From the NCBI RefSeq assembly GCF_001426245.1, contig NZ_LMCM01000006.1, forward strand, positions 98,865 to 162,864: 64,000 nt of DNA. Direction: 5' to 3'. Positions within the stretch are counted from its first letter, which is position 1. Every line of letters begins with the position of its first letter. The notes under the pieces are model-generated. The model was not told the origin of the DNA and ran no database searches. It saw nothing but the letters and a program-made list of their open reading frames with translations. Positions 25,172-32,780 of this stretch are shown here, piece after piece. The DNA comes from Phycicoccus sp. Root101 (GTDB taxonomy: Bacteria > Actinomycetota > Actinomycetes > Actinomycetales > Dermatophilaceae). Position numbers and translations under genes: made by a program.

Positions 25172-25978
25172 TCAGGGGCGGTAGCAGACGAAGATCGCCG
25201 TCCCGGGGAACAGCTGTCCGCGCAACGGGGACCACCCGCCCCACGCCTGGTCGTTGCGGTCGGGCCACTCGGGCTCGACGAGGTCGACGAGGAACAGGCC
25301 GGCGGCCACCATTTCGCGGACCCGGTCACCGACGGTGCGGTGGTGCTCCACGTAGCTCGCCTCCCCGTCGGAGTCGCTCTCGACGTAGGGAGTGCGGTCG
25401 AAGTAGGACTGGCCGACCGTCAGCCCTGCCGGGCCGGGGTCGTCGGGGAAGGCCCACCGGAAGGGGTGGGTGGTGGAGAAGACGAACCGCCCACCGGGGC
25501 GCAGCACCCGGGCCACCTCGCGCATGAGGAGTGCCGTGTCCGCGACGAACGGCACGGCGCCGTACGACGTGAAGACGAGGTCGAAGCTGCCGTCGGCGAA
25601 GGGGAGGGCCACCGCGTCGCACTGGGCGAACGGCACGGCCTGCTCCGGGCTCGACCTCCGGTTGAGGTCGAGGCCCTGGCGCACCATCCCCGCCGACAGG
25701 TCGGTGGCGACGACGGTGCCCCCGGCCGCGGCGACCCACCTGGCGCACTGCCCGGCGCCCGCACCGATCTCCAGGACTCGGCGTCCGGCCACCTCGCCGA
25801 GCAGCGTCAGCTCCTCCTCGCGCCAGCCCTCGGGCCCCCAGACGAACTGGGCGTCACCGAGGAAGGTGCCGTGCTCCGCGTAGTACTCGCCGGCCTCGGC
25901 GTCCCACCAGGACCGGTTGGCGGCCGCGGTCTCCTCGGCTCCCGCGTCGCGGCGGCTGACCTGCGCAAACTCGCTCAC
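25172..25978 (-). CDS. Class I SAM-dependent methyltransferase
   Basis: A 268-aa methyltransferase with motif I RVLEIGAGAGQCARWVAAAG (about residues 68-87), the acidic VVATDLSAGM motif II and the VARVLRPGGRFVFS post-motif. The N-terminal ANRSWWDAEAGEYYAEHG is typical of small-molecule methyltransferases (the UbiE/methylase 11 group). The substrate is unknown. GTG 25978 (MSEFAQ) is chosen because the homologous region starts soon after and GAGAGG lies upstream. The frame stays open for another 60 nt towards the rpsA promoter, but that stretch contains the -35 box of rpsA. The gene is divergent from rpsA and ends before a hairpin. Confidence 0.85.
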   Translation of the reverse strand: MSEFAQVSRRDAGAEETAAANRSWWDAEAGEYYAEHGTFLGDAQFVWGPEGWREEELTLLGEVAGRRVLEIGAGAGQCARWVAAAGGTVVATDLSAGMVRQGLDLNRRSSPEQAVPFAQCDAVALPFADGSFDLVFTSYGAVPFVADTALLMREVARVLRPGGRFVFSTTHPFRWAFPDDPGPAGLTVGQSYFDRTPYVESDSDGEASYVEHHRTVGDRVREMVAAGLFLVDLVEPEWPDRNDQAWGGWSPLRGQLFPGTAIFVCYRP

Positions 25979-25996
25979 CGGTGGACCTCTCGTGTT

Positions 25997-26026
25997 TTGA
26001 CCGTGCGGGGACGGTCTCGGTAGGGT
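25997..26026 (+). promoter_or_regulatory. rpsA promoter
   Basis: TTGACC (25997-26002) and TAGGGT (26021-26026) are 18 bp apart, a near-consensus housekeeping-sigma promoter. The expected start near 26033 leaves a leader of about 100 nt before rpsA. Confidence 0.7.
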
Positions 26027-26135
26027 GGGGGAGCACATCCGTGTGCGCGCTTCGTCGTGTCACCCCACCGGTGCGCGCGAGCGTGAGCACAACAACCATC
26101 TTCTATTCACTGTCCATCATCGGAGTTCCTACTAC

Positions 26136-27647
26136 ATGACTGCCAGCACGGTCGAAAAGACCGCCCCTCAGGTTGCCATCAACGACATCGGCACCGAGGA
26201 AGAACTGCTTGCCGCGATCGACGCGACGATCAAGGATTTCAACGACGGCGACATCGTCGAGGGGATCATCGTCAAGGTCGACCGGGACGAGGTCCTGCTC
26301 GACATCGGTTACAAGACCGAGGGTGTCATCCCCTCCCGCGAGCTCTCGATCAAGCACGACGTCGACCCCTCTGAGGTCGTCAAGGTCGGCGACGAGGTCG
26401 AGGCCCTGGTCCTCCAGAAGGAGGACAAGGAAGGTCGCCTGATCCTGTCCAAGAAGCGTGCGCAGTACGAGCGCGCCTGGGGCACGATCGAGAAGATCAA
26501 GGAAGAGGACGGCGTCGTCACCGGCACCGTCATCGAGGTCGTCAAGGGTGGACTTATCCTCGACATCGGCCTCCGTGGCTTCCTCCCCGCGTCCCTCGTC
26601 GAGATGCGTCGCGTCCGCGACCTCCAGCCCTACGTGGGCAAGGAGATCGAGGCCAAGATCATCGAGCTCGACAAGAACCGCAACAACGTGGTCCTGTCGC
26701 GCCGTGCGTGGCTCGAGCAGACCCAGTCCGAGGTGCGCACCACGTTCCTCAAGGAGCTCCAGAAGGGGCAGGTCCGCTCCGGCGTCGTCTCCTCGATCGT
26801 CAACTTCGGTGCGTTCGTGGACCTCGGCGGCGTCGACGGTCTCGTCCACGTGTCCGAGCTGTCCTGGAAGCACATCGACCACCCGTCCGAGGTCGTCGAG
26901 GTGGGCCAGGAGGTCACCGTCGAGGTGCTCGACGTGGACATGGACCGCGAGCGTGTCTCCCTGTCGCTCAAGGCGACGCAGGAGGACCCGTGGCAGCACT
27001 TCGCCCGGACCCACGCGATCGGTCAGGTCGTCCCGGGCAAGGTCACCAAGCTCGTCCCGTTCGGTGCGTTCGTGCGCGTCGACGACGGCATCGAGGGCCT
27101 GGTCCACATCTCCGAGCTGGCCGAGCGCCACGTGGAGCTGCCGGAGCAGGTCGTCACGGTCGGGTCCGACATCTTCGTCAAGGTCATCGACATCGACCTC
27201 GAGCGTCGCCGTATCTCGCTGAGCCTCAAGCAGGCCAACGACGACAGCGCGCCCACGGCCGAGTTCGACCCGACGCTCTACGGCATGGCCGCGGAGTACG
27301 ACGAGAAGGGTGACTACAAGTACCCGGAGGGCTTCGACCCCGAGACCCAGGAATGGCTCGAGGGCTTCGACGCCCAGCGCGAGAAGTGGGAGAAGCAGTA
27401 CGCCGAGGCCCACGCTCGCTGGGAGGCCCACAAGGCCCAGATCGAGGAGGCCACCAAGGCCGACGCCGAGGCTGCGGCCAACGCCGGTGCCGCGACGTCG
27501 TACTCCTCCGACTCGGGTTCCTCCTCCTCGTCGTCGTCCGACAGCGACTCGGGCAGCAGCAGCCGCCCGGCCGCTCCGGCGTCCGAAGGCACCCTGGCCT
27601 CCGACGAGGCCCTCGCCGCGCTGCGCGAGAAGCTCACCGGCAACTGA
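26136..27647 (+). CDS. rpsA: 30S ribosomal protein S1
   Basis: A 503-aa ribosomal protein S1 that helps load mRNA onto the 30S subunit. Four S1 (OB-fold) domains occur at about residues 36-105, 123-188, 209-277 and 294-363, each with the pattern GxVxxxxxxGxxVDLG or a variant. Four domains is normal for actinobacteria. The C-terminal 130 residues are acidic and then strongly serine-rich (residues 445-475). ATG 26136 is preceded by GGAG at a loose spacing. A near-consensus promoter lies about 110 bp upstream, and two strong hairpins follow the gene, in keeping with high expression. In M. tuberculosis rpsA directly follows polA; here about 15 kb of envelope genes intervene. Confidence 0.97.
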   Translation: MTASTVEKTAPQVAINDIGTEEELLAAIDATIKDFNDGDIVEGIIVKVDRDEVLLDIGYKTEGVIPSRELSIKHDVDPSEVVKVGDEVEALVLQKEDKEGRLILSKKRAQYERAWGTIEKIKEEDGVVTGTVIEVVKGGLILDIGLRGFLPASLVEMRRVRDLQPYVGKEIEAKIIELDKNRNNVVLSRRAWLEQTQSEVRTTFLKELQKGQVRSGVVSSIVNFGAFVDLGGVDGLVHVSELSWKHIDHPSEVVEVGQEVTVEVLDVDMDRERVSLSLKATQEDPWQHFARTHAIGQVVPGKVTKLVPFGAFVRVDDGIEGLVHISELAERHVELPEQVVTVGSDIFVKVIDIDLERRRISLSLKQANDDSAPTAEFDPTLYGMAAEYDEKGDYKYPEGFDPETQEWLEGFDAQREKWEKQYAEAHARWEAHKAQIEEATKADAEAAANAGAATSYSSDSGSSSSSSSDSDSGSSSRPAAPASEGTLASDEALAALREKLTGN

Positions 27648-27683
27648 GCCCACGCTCGCGCCATACCTCGGTATGGCGTGGGC
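27648..27683 (+). terminator. First hairpin after rpsA
   Basis: A 9-bp perfect inner stem (27659-27667 with 27670-27678, CGCCATACC) can be extended by GCCCAC/GTGGGC (27648-27653 with 27678-27683). It starts directly after the rpsA stop. Confidence 0.6.
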
Positions 27684-27690
27684 ACGGCTT

Positions 27691-27730
27691 CGAGAGGCCC
27701 GGTTCCCCTGCGGGGGAGCCGGGCCTCTCG
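27691..27730 (+). terminator. Second, strong hairpin after rpsA
   Basis: An 18-bp stem (27691-27708 with 27713-27730) with a single G-U pair and a 4-nt loop TGCG. It is very likely the main rpsA terminator. Confidence 0.8.
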
Positions 27731-27783
27731 GCGTTCCCCGTGTCGGGCGCTGCGGAGGTGCCTGCCCGTGCTTGGCTGTGGCG

Positions 27784-28551
27784 GTGCCCTTCACCGTCAG
27801 CCACGTCGCCGCAGTCCTCCCGGTCGCCGGGCGGTCCGAGCGGTTCCTGCCCGCGGCCGGGCTCGTGGCAGGGTCGATGGCACCGGACTACCCGTGGTTC
27901 CTCACGGGCGGGCGTTCGGCCGGCCTGAGCCACTCCGCCCTCGGGATCGTGACCGTGGACCTCGTCGCGGGCGTCCTCGGGGTCCTGCTCTGGCGGCGGT
28001 TGGTCGCCGCGCCGGTGCGTGACCTCCTGCCGCGTCGGATCGGAAGAGCGGTGCCGGAGCCTGCCCGCACCCGGGTCGTCGACCTGCCCTGGTTGACCCT
28101 GGCCGTGGTCACGGGGGCGGTGACCCACGTGCTGTGGGATGGCTTCACCCACCCCGGGAGGTTCGGGGTCAGGTGGATCGGCTGGTTGTCCGCGGACCAC
28201 GCCGGGGTGCCCGGGCACCAGTGGGCCCAGCTCGTCAGCGGCGCGGTCGGCGGCCTGGTGGTTCTCGCCTGGGCGGTTGCACGGGTGGTGCGGGAGGACG
28301 CGCCGCCAGGGCGACCCGTCATCGGCAGGAGCACCCTCCGCGAGCGGCTCGGCGCCCTGCTCGTCGTCCTCGTGGGCCTCCTCGTGGGTGCCCTGGTCGG
28401 CCTGGTCACCGCCCCGGCCGACCTCGAGTCGATGCTCTTCCGGGTCGTCACCCGTGGTGGGCTGGCGGCGGGCCTCGGCGCGGTCGCCGTCTGCCTCGCC
28501 TGGCACGCTCGAGCTGCCGGCCGAGTGGGGGTGTCGGCTCCGGGCAGGTAG
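27784..28551 (+). CDS. DUF4184 family membrane protein
   Basis: A 255-aa membrane protein whose start MPFTVSHVAAVLP and following GSMAPDYPWF are the hallmark of DUF4184, a family of predicted metal-dependent-hydrolase-like membrane proteins with conserved histidines. The conserved HVLWDGFTHPG motif lies near residue 118. Six or seven hydrophobic segments are visible. The function is unknown. GTG 27784 is preferred because family members start with MPFT; GTG 27778 would add only two residues. No good ribosome-binding site is present (GGAGG is about 25 nt away). The stop codon TAG is also the first half of the TAGCGT box that precedes the next gene. Confidence 0.78.
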   Translation: MPFTVSHVAAVLPVAGRSERFLPAAGLVAGSMAPDYPWFLTGGRSAGLSHSALGIVTVDLVAGVLGVLLWRRLVAAPVRDLLPRRIGRAVPEPARTRVVDLPWLTLAVVTGAVTHVLWDGFTHPGRFGVRWIGWLSADHAGVPGHQWAQLVSGAVGGLVVLAWAVARVVREDAPPGRPVIGRSTLRERLGALLVVLVGLLVGALVGLVTAPADLESMLFRVVTRGGLAAGLGAVAVCLAWHARAAGRVGVSAPGR

Positions 28552-28554
28552 CGT
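28549..28554 (+). promoter_or_regulatory. -10-like TAGCGT, leaderless spacing to the PPOX gene
   Basis: TAGCGT is followed by 7 nt and ATG 28562. Its TAG is also the stop codon of the DUF4184 gene, so the match could be partly coincidental. Confidence 0.4.
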
Positions 28555-28561
28555 GCCGGAC

Positions 28562-29026
28562 ATGGCACGCAGCATCGCGACGAACACGAAGGTCGACCTC
28601 GAGGGGCTCCTGGACTTCGTCCGCCCCCGCCACCAGATGGTGGTCATCACCACGCGGTCCGACGGGCGTCCGCAGGCGTCACCGGTGACCGGGGGAGTCG
28701 ACCAGGAGGGCCGCATCGTCATCTCGTCCTACCCCGAGCGGGCCAAGACGAACAACGCCCGCAAGCGTCCCGAGCTCAGCGTCATGGTGCTCTCGGACGA
28801 CTTCGGCGGGGCGTGGGTGCAGGTCGACGGGGACTGCGAGGTGATCGACGCACCAGAGTCGGTCGAACCGCTCGTCGACTACTTCCGCTGCATCTCGGGG
28901 GAGCACCCCGACTGGGACGAGTACCGCCAGGCGATGCTCGACCAGGGCAAGTCGATCCTGCGCCTCACCCCCACCCGTTGGTCGCCGATCGCGACAGGCG
29001 GTTTCCCCGCCCGCCTGGCCGACTGA
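28562..29026 (+). CDS. PPOX-class probable F420-dependent oxidoreductase
   Basis: A 154-aa split-beta-barrel flavin/deazaflavin-binding protein. The sequence VVITTRSDGRPQASPVTGGVD, broken by the DG turn, then ISSYPERAKTNNARKRPELSVMVL, is typical of the actinobacterial PPOX class F420-dependent enzymes (Rv1155-like), with the KTNN-R segment contacting the cofactor phosphate. Such enzymes reduce or oxidise heterocycles with F420H2, and some use FMN instead. The substrate is unknown. ATG 28562 is the family-typical start. The gene stands alone between two membrane-protein genes. Confidence 0.85.
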   Translation: MARSIATNTKVDLEGLLDFVRPRHQMVVITTRSDGRPQASPVTGGVDQEGRIVISSYPERAKTNNARKRPELSVMVLSDDFGGAWVQVDGDCEVIDAPESVEPLVDYFRCISGEHPDWDEYRQAMLDQGKSILRLTPTRWSPIATGGFPARLAD

Positions 29027-29107
29027 CGCCCGACCCCACCTCGCCCAGGACATCACGATCGGGGCACAGGCGGCGCGAACCGCGCTCTCCCCGGGCGGCG
29101 AGGCCGC

Positions 29108-29113
29108 TACCTT
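29108..29113 (+). promoter_or_regulatory. -10-like TACCTT, leaderless spacing
   Basis: TACCTT is followed by 7 nt and ATG 29121. Confidence 0.4.
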
Positions 29114-29120
29114 CCCGGGC

Positions 29121-29477
29121 ATGGAGGGGACGGTGTGGGGGGTCCTGATCGGCACGGTCAAGACGATCGTGGCGATCCTCAGCGTGCCGGCGTGGCTGCT
29201 GGCGGCGTACTTCGTCGGCTGGTTCTGGGTGGGGCTCCCGAGCTTCGCCACCTGCAACATCGGAGTCACACCGAGCTGTGCACGCGGCCACGGCATGCCT
29301 CAGTACCTCACCGTCCTGGTGCTCACGATCTCGTCCACGCTGCTCCTGCTCGCCGCCGCATCCAGGTGGCACCGGAGTCGTGCCTGGCTCGCGGCCTGCC
29401 TGTGTGCCATCGCGGCATGGCTCGTGGCGACGCTCATGGGCGAGCTCGCGTTCGTCCCCCGTTGGTGGCTTGCCTGA
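29121..29477 (+). CDS. Hypothetical membrane protein
   Basis: A 118-aa protein I do not recognise. It has three hydrophobic segments (about residues 8-37, 62-80 and 86-108). The first external loop has two cysteines (TCNIG and PSCARGHG) that could form a disulfide or bind a metal. It ends with a polar-poor tail FVPRWWLA. ATG 29121 is supported by TACCTT 7 nt upstream. The codon usage is like that of the neighbours. It precedes coaE by 45 nt. It may be a small lineage-specific envelope protein. Confidence 0.6.
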   Translation: MEGTVWGVLIGTVKTIVAILSVPAWLLAAYFVGWFWVGLPSFATCNIGVTPSCARGHGMPQYLTVLVLTISSTLLLLAAASRWHRSRAWLAACLCAIAAWLVATLMGELAFVPRWWLA

Positions 29478-29509
29478 CTTCTGCCCCTCTGGACGACCTG
29501 AGTCGGGAC

Positions 29510-29515
29510 TAGGGT
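29510..29515 (+). promoter_or_regulatory. -10 box TAGGGT of coaE, leaderless spacing
   Basis: TAGGGT, exactly 7 nt, then ATG 29523; there is no Shine-Dalgarno sequence. Confidence 0.6.
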
Positions 29516-29522
29516 GGGTGCC

Positions 29523-30713
29523 ATGTTGCGCGTCGGTCTCACGGGTGGAATCGGGTCCGGGAAATCGACTGTGGCCCAACGGTTCTCGGCACTCGGAGCG
29601 GTGATCATCGATGCCGACGTCCTCGCCCGCGAAGTCGTGGCGCCGGGGTCGCAGGGGCTACGGGCTGTGGCCGAACGGTTCGGCGAGGACGTGCTCGACG
29701 ACGAGGGCGGCCTCAACCGCCCGGCGCTCGGGGCGATCGTGTTCGCGGACCCGGCGGCGCGGCGTGACCTCGAGGCGATCACGCACCCGTTGATCGCCGC
29801 CCGGACGGCGGAGCTGCTCGAGCAGGCCGGGGAGAGGTCCATCGTGGTGCACGACGTGCCGCTGCTCGTCGAGAAGCAGATGGGACCGTCATACCACCTG
29901 GTCGTGGTGGTGGGGGCGGCCGAGTCGACCCGCGTGAAGCGCCTCGCGGCCGCACGGGGGATGACCGAGCAGGAGGCCCGGAGCCGGATCGCCGCGCAGG
30001 CCGGTGACGACGAGCGCCGAGCCACTGCGGACGTGTGGCTCGACAACGACGGGGCCCGGGAGGACCTCGGGGTCGCGGTCGACCGGTTGTGGAGCGACCG
30101 ACTGGTCCCGTTCGAGGTCAACGTCCGCACCGCCACCCGGTCCCGCCGGCCCGAGCGACTGGTGCTGCACGAGCCCGACCCCACCTGGCCCGCCCAGGCC
30201 GAGCGGCTGCTCGGGCGACTGCGACGCGCGTTCGGTGACGTCCTGGTCACTGCCGACCACGTCGGCAGCACGGCCGTGCCCGGGCTCATCGCCAAGGACG
30301 TCATCGACCTCCAGGTGGGGGTGCGGTCCCTGGCCGACGTCGACGAACCGGAGCTGCTGGAGACGTTGCGCAGGGCCGGCTTCCCGAGGCCCTCGGGCGA
30401 CTGGAGCGACAACAGCAAGGACGGGTCGGTCTGGCCCAAGCGGTTCCTCGGCAGCGCCGACCCCGGCCGGGTCGCACACGTCCACGTCCGTGAGGTCGAC
30501 AGCGAGGGTTGGCGCTGGGCGCTCGTCTTCCGCGACTGGATGCGAGCCGACCCTGCCGCCCGGGCCGAGTACGCCGCCGAGAAGCAGCGGATCGCCACGA
30601 CGACCGACACCGTCGACGCGTACGCCGACGCCAAGGAGCCATGGTTCGACTCGGTCCACGACCGAGCGGCCGCCTGGGCCCGGGACACGGGGTGGACGTA
30701 CCCGCGTGGCTGA
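29523..30713 (+). CDS. coaE: Dephospho-CoA kinase fused to a GrpB/UPF0157 domain
   Basis: A 396-aa two-domain protein. Residues 1-200 are dephospho-CoA kinase, the last step of coenzyme A synthesis (phosphorylation of the 3'-OH of dephospho-CoA by ATP), starting MLRVGLTGGIGSGKSTVAQRF with the P-loop GGIGSGKST and continuing with DADVLAREVVAPGSQGL. Residues 210-396 are a GrpB/UPF0157 domain, a nucleotidyltransferase-like fold with DHVGSTAVPGL and KDVIDLQVGV. The same fusion is known in mycobacterial CoaE (Rv1631), where the C-terminal domain is thought to help folding. ATG 29523 is used because the P-loop lies right after it and TAGGGT is 7 nt upstream. Its end overlaps the first DUF202 gene by 8 bp. 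Confidence 0.95.
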   Translation: MLRVGLTGGIGSGKSTVAQRFSALGAVIIDADVLAREVVAPGSQGLRAVAERFGEDVLDDEGGLNRPALGAIVFADPAARRDLEAITHPLIAARTAELLEQAGERSIVVHDVPLLVEKQMGPSYHLVVVVGAAESTRVKRLAAARGMTEQEARSRIAAQAGDDERRATADVWLDNDGAREDLGVAVDRLWSDRLVPFEVNVRTATRSRRPERLVLHEPDPTWPAQAERLLGRLRRAFGDVLVTADHVGSTAVPGLIAKDVIDLQVGVRSLADVDEPELLETLRRAGFPRPSGDWSDNSKDGSVWPKRFLGSADPGRVAHVHVREVDSEGWRWALVFRDWMRADPAARAEYAAEKQRIATTTDTVDAYADAKEPWFDSVHDRAAAWARDTGWTYPRG

Positions 30714-31083
30714 CGAACGGACCCCGCGCAGCGTCTACGGCGTGGGGGAGGAGCCGGACCCCCGCTTCTCCCTCGCCAACGAGCGGACCGCACTGGCGTG
30801 GATGCGCACCGCCCTGGCCCTCGTCGGCGGCGGCGTGGCCATGGTGTCGCTGGCGAGCCTGGACTCCCTGCCCGCCTGGACCGCCCTCGTGGGAGCCGCT
30901 GCCTGCCTCGGGGGCGCCACGCTGTCCCTGCGTGCCGTCGGTGCGTGGGCACGGGTGGAGCGCGCCCTGCGGCTGCGCCAGCCGCTGCCCGCACCATGCG
31001 CGCTGGGGGTGCTGGCGGGCGGCGTCGTCGTCCTGGCCGTGCTCACGCTGGTGCTGTCCGTCGTCGAGCTGCGCGGCCGGTGA
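30706..31083 (+). CDS. DUF202 (YidH-type) membrane protein
   Basis: A 125-aa small membrane protein of the DUF202/YidH family. The motif FSLANERTALAWMRTALAL (about residues 20-38) is the family signature, and three hydrophobic segments follow. The function is unknown. GTG 30706 overlaps the coaE stop by 8 bp, so the gene is probably translated by coupling with coaE. A second, divergent DUF202 protein is encoded 34 nt downstream; such tandem pairs are common and may form a heteromer. Confidence 0.85.
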   Translation: MADERTPRSVYGVGEEPDPRFSLANERTALAWMRTALALVGGGVAMVSLASLDSLPAWTALVGAAACLGGATLSLRAVGAWARVERALRLRQPLPAPCALGVLAGGVVVLAVLTLVLSVVELRGR

Positions 31084-31117
31084 GGGGCAGGAGGGGGCTG
31101 CGCGGCCCGGTGCGTGG

Positions 31118-31447
31118 GTGGTCGGGTTGAGCTCGTTCCCGCAGCGCGAGGCCCTGCAGCCAGAGCGGACGGCCCTGGCATGGCAACGCACCGCCGTCAC
31201 GGCCCTGGTGGCCTTCGTCCCGCTGGTCGTCGTCGCCCTGCGGCGCGACCTGCCGTTCGTAGCAGGCGGTGGCGGGGTCGCCATGGCGGTCAGCGCCGGG
31301 TTGGTGGTGTCGGTTCGTCGCCGGCTGCGGCAGCTGGACGACGACGAGCGCGGGTACTCGCCACTGCCACCCCTGGCCCAGGTCGCCGCGATCACGGTGC
31401 TCTGTGCCGTGGGCGGTGTCGTGGTCGCCGTGGCGCGGTTCAGCTGA
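31118..31447 (+). CDS. DUF202 membrane protein, second of a pair
   Basis: A 109-aa DUF202 protein with the signature LQPERTALAWQRTAVTAL near the N-terminus and three hydrophobic segments. It is shorter than its upstream neighbour and keeps the charged R-T-A-L-A-W core with Q in place of M. GTG 31118 is chosen; TTG 31127 is an alternative, and the best ribosome-binding-site-like sequence (GGAGGGG near 31091) is rather far from either. Its stop overlaps the stop region of the convergent MFS gene by 8 bp. Confidence 0.78.
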   Translation: MVGLSSFPQREALQPERTALAWQRTAVTALVAFVPLVVVALRRDLPFVAGGGGVAMAVSAGLVVSVRRRLRQLDDDERGYSPLPPLAQVAAITVLCAVGGVVVAVARFS

Positions 31448-32645
31448 GGTCGCGCTCGTCGCGCACGGGGACGAGGGGCAGGGCGACGGCGGCGAACACC
31501 GCCGCGAGCCCGAACACCGCGGCATACCCGACGTGGGTGGCGACGAGGCCGGCGACCGGGGGCACGCACGCGGCGACCAGGAACTGGCCGGTGTTCTGCA
31601 GGCCGAGGGCCCGCCCGCTCCAGAACGGCCCGGCCCGCTCGGCCACGGCGGTGAAGGCGAGCCCGTTGTCCGCGACGGTGACCGTCGAGGCCACGACCAG
31701 CAGCACGACGGCAACACCCCAGCCGAGGCCGGCCGTGAGGCCGAGAGCCGCCATGGTGACCACCGCGGCGACCGCGACCCAGCGCAGCGGCCGCATCCTG
31801 CTGCCCACGACGTCGGACAGCTGGCCGACCCCGATCCGGCCGAGTGCCCCGGCGACCTGGGTGAGGGCCACGAGGACGCCTGCCGTCCCGGCGGACCAGC
31901 CGCGTTCGGAGACGAGCCAGACGAGCGCATAGGTCCAGACCACGAACTGGGGCACGACCAGCAGCATCGACACCCCGTGGATCCGGGGGAGGTACCGGTC
32001 GGAGCGGTAGGGGCTGTCGGACGCCTGCTGACGTCGGACGGGTCGCGGCGGGTCGATGACGACGGCGGCGACGAGGACCAGACCCAGGGCAGCCGCCGCG
32101 GTGGGCAGCCACAGGGCGGCCGTCACCCCGTGCGCGTCGGCGACCACGGCCATGCTCACGGCGGCGACCCCGACCCCGACCGGCTGGGCCATCTGCCGGA
32201 TGCCCATCGCGAGGCCGCGCCGCTCGGGCGGGAACCAGCCGACGATGACCCGCCCGCTGGCCGCGTTCGCGGAGGCCGCGGCTGCTCCGGCGAGGAACAG
32301 GGCGAGGGCGAGGGTGGTCGTACCGGGGGCCAGGACCCCGGCGACGGAGGCCACCGCCGTCCCCGCGAGCCCTGCGAGGAGGACGAGGCGTTCGCCGTGC
32401 CGGTCGACGACGGCGCCCCAGGCCACGAGGGTGAGCATCGTCCCTAGCACCGGTGCGGCCGCCACCAGACCGGCCTGGGCGAGCGTCAGCCCCGAACGGG
32501 CCACGAGCGCGGGGATGAGGAAGGCCGGTCCGTGCACGGCGACGGCCGAGGCCGCCTGGGCGAGCGTGGTGGCGCCGAGCATGGCCCACCGACGGACCGT
32601 CCCGACCTCGACGGCGCGGCCCGGTGCGGGGCGGGTCAGTGCCAC
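31440..32645 (-). CDS. MFS transporter
   Basis: A 401-aa major facilitator with 12 hydrophobic segments. The loop between segments 2 and 3 reads [16 protein letters not shown], and the matching loop in the second half is [16 protein letters not shown]. The substrate cannot be predicted. In M. tuberculosis an MFS gene (Rv1634) follows uvrB (from memory); here the gene is divergent from uvrB. GTG 32645 is used; a TTG 12 nt upstream and ATG 32582 are alternatives. The 135-bp divergent region contains two palindromes (32661-32677 and 32685-32704) that could be operators for this transporter, but no regulator gene is adjacent. Confidence 0.82.
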   Translation of the reverse strand: MALTRPAPGRAVEVGTVRRWAMLGATTLAQAASAVAVHGPAFLIPALVARSGLTLAQAGLVAAAPVLGTMLTLVAWGAVVDRHGERLVLLAGLAGTAVASVAGVLAPGTTTLALALFLAGAAAASANAASGRVIVGWFPPERRGLAMGIRQMAQPVGVGVAAVSMAVVADAHGVTAALWLPTAAAALGLVLVAAVVIDPPRPVRRQQASDSPYRSDRYLPRIHGVSMLLVVPQFVVWTYALVWLVSERGWSAGTAGVLVALTQVAGALGRIGVGQLSDVVGSRMRPLRWVAVAAVVTMAALGLTAGLGWGVAVVLLVVASTVTVADNGLAFTAVAERAGPFWSGRALGLQNTGQFLVAACVPPVAGLVATHVGYAAVFGLAAVFAAVALPLVPVRDERDLS

Positions 32646-32660
32646 CCGCCCAGTCAACGC

Positions 32661-32677
32661 CGCGCACCTGGTGCGCG
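32661..32677. promoter_or_regulatory. 17-bp palindrome between MFS and uvrB
   Basis: CGCGCACC-T-GGTGCGCG is a perfect palindrome with one central base, 16 bp upstream of the MFS start codon. It could be a repressor operator or a small hairpin. Confidence 0.45.
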
Positions 32678-32684
32678 CAGCCGT

Positions 32685-32704
32685 GTCTCACCGGATCGTG
32701 AGAC
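32685..32704. promoter_or_regulatory. Inverted repeat GTCTCAC-N6-GTGAGAC
   Basis: Perfect 7-bp half-sites separated by 6 bp (20 bp in all), 7 bp from the neighbouring palindrome. Half-site spacing of about two turns fits a dimeric TetR- or GntR-type regulator. No such regulator is encoded nearby. Confidence 0.5.
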
Positions 32705-32768
32705 GCCCGTCCCGGGTGTGCCGCGCAGCCCCGCGGGTGGGCCGGCGGCGGCTGTCGGTGGCGAGGCA

Positions 32769-32774
32769 TACGGT
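32769..32774 (+). promoter_or_regulatory. -10 box TACGGT of uvrB, leaderless spacing
   Basis: TACGGT is followed by 6 nt and ATG 32781. Confidence 0.5.
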
Positions 32775-32780
32775 GGACCC

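Noticed and set aside
26025-26135. An N-terminal extension of ribosomal protein S1
   Set aside because: The open frame here starts at the rpsA -10 box; the homologous protein begins at ATG 26136.
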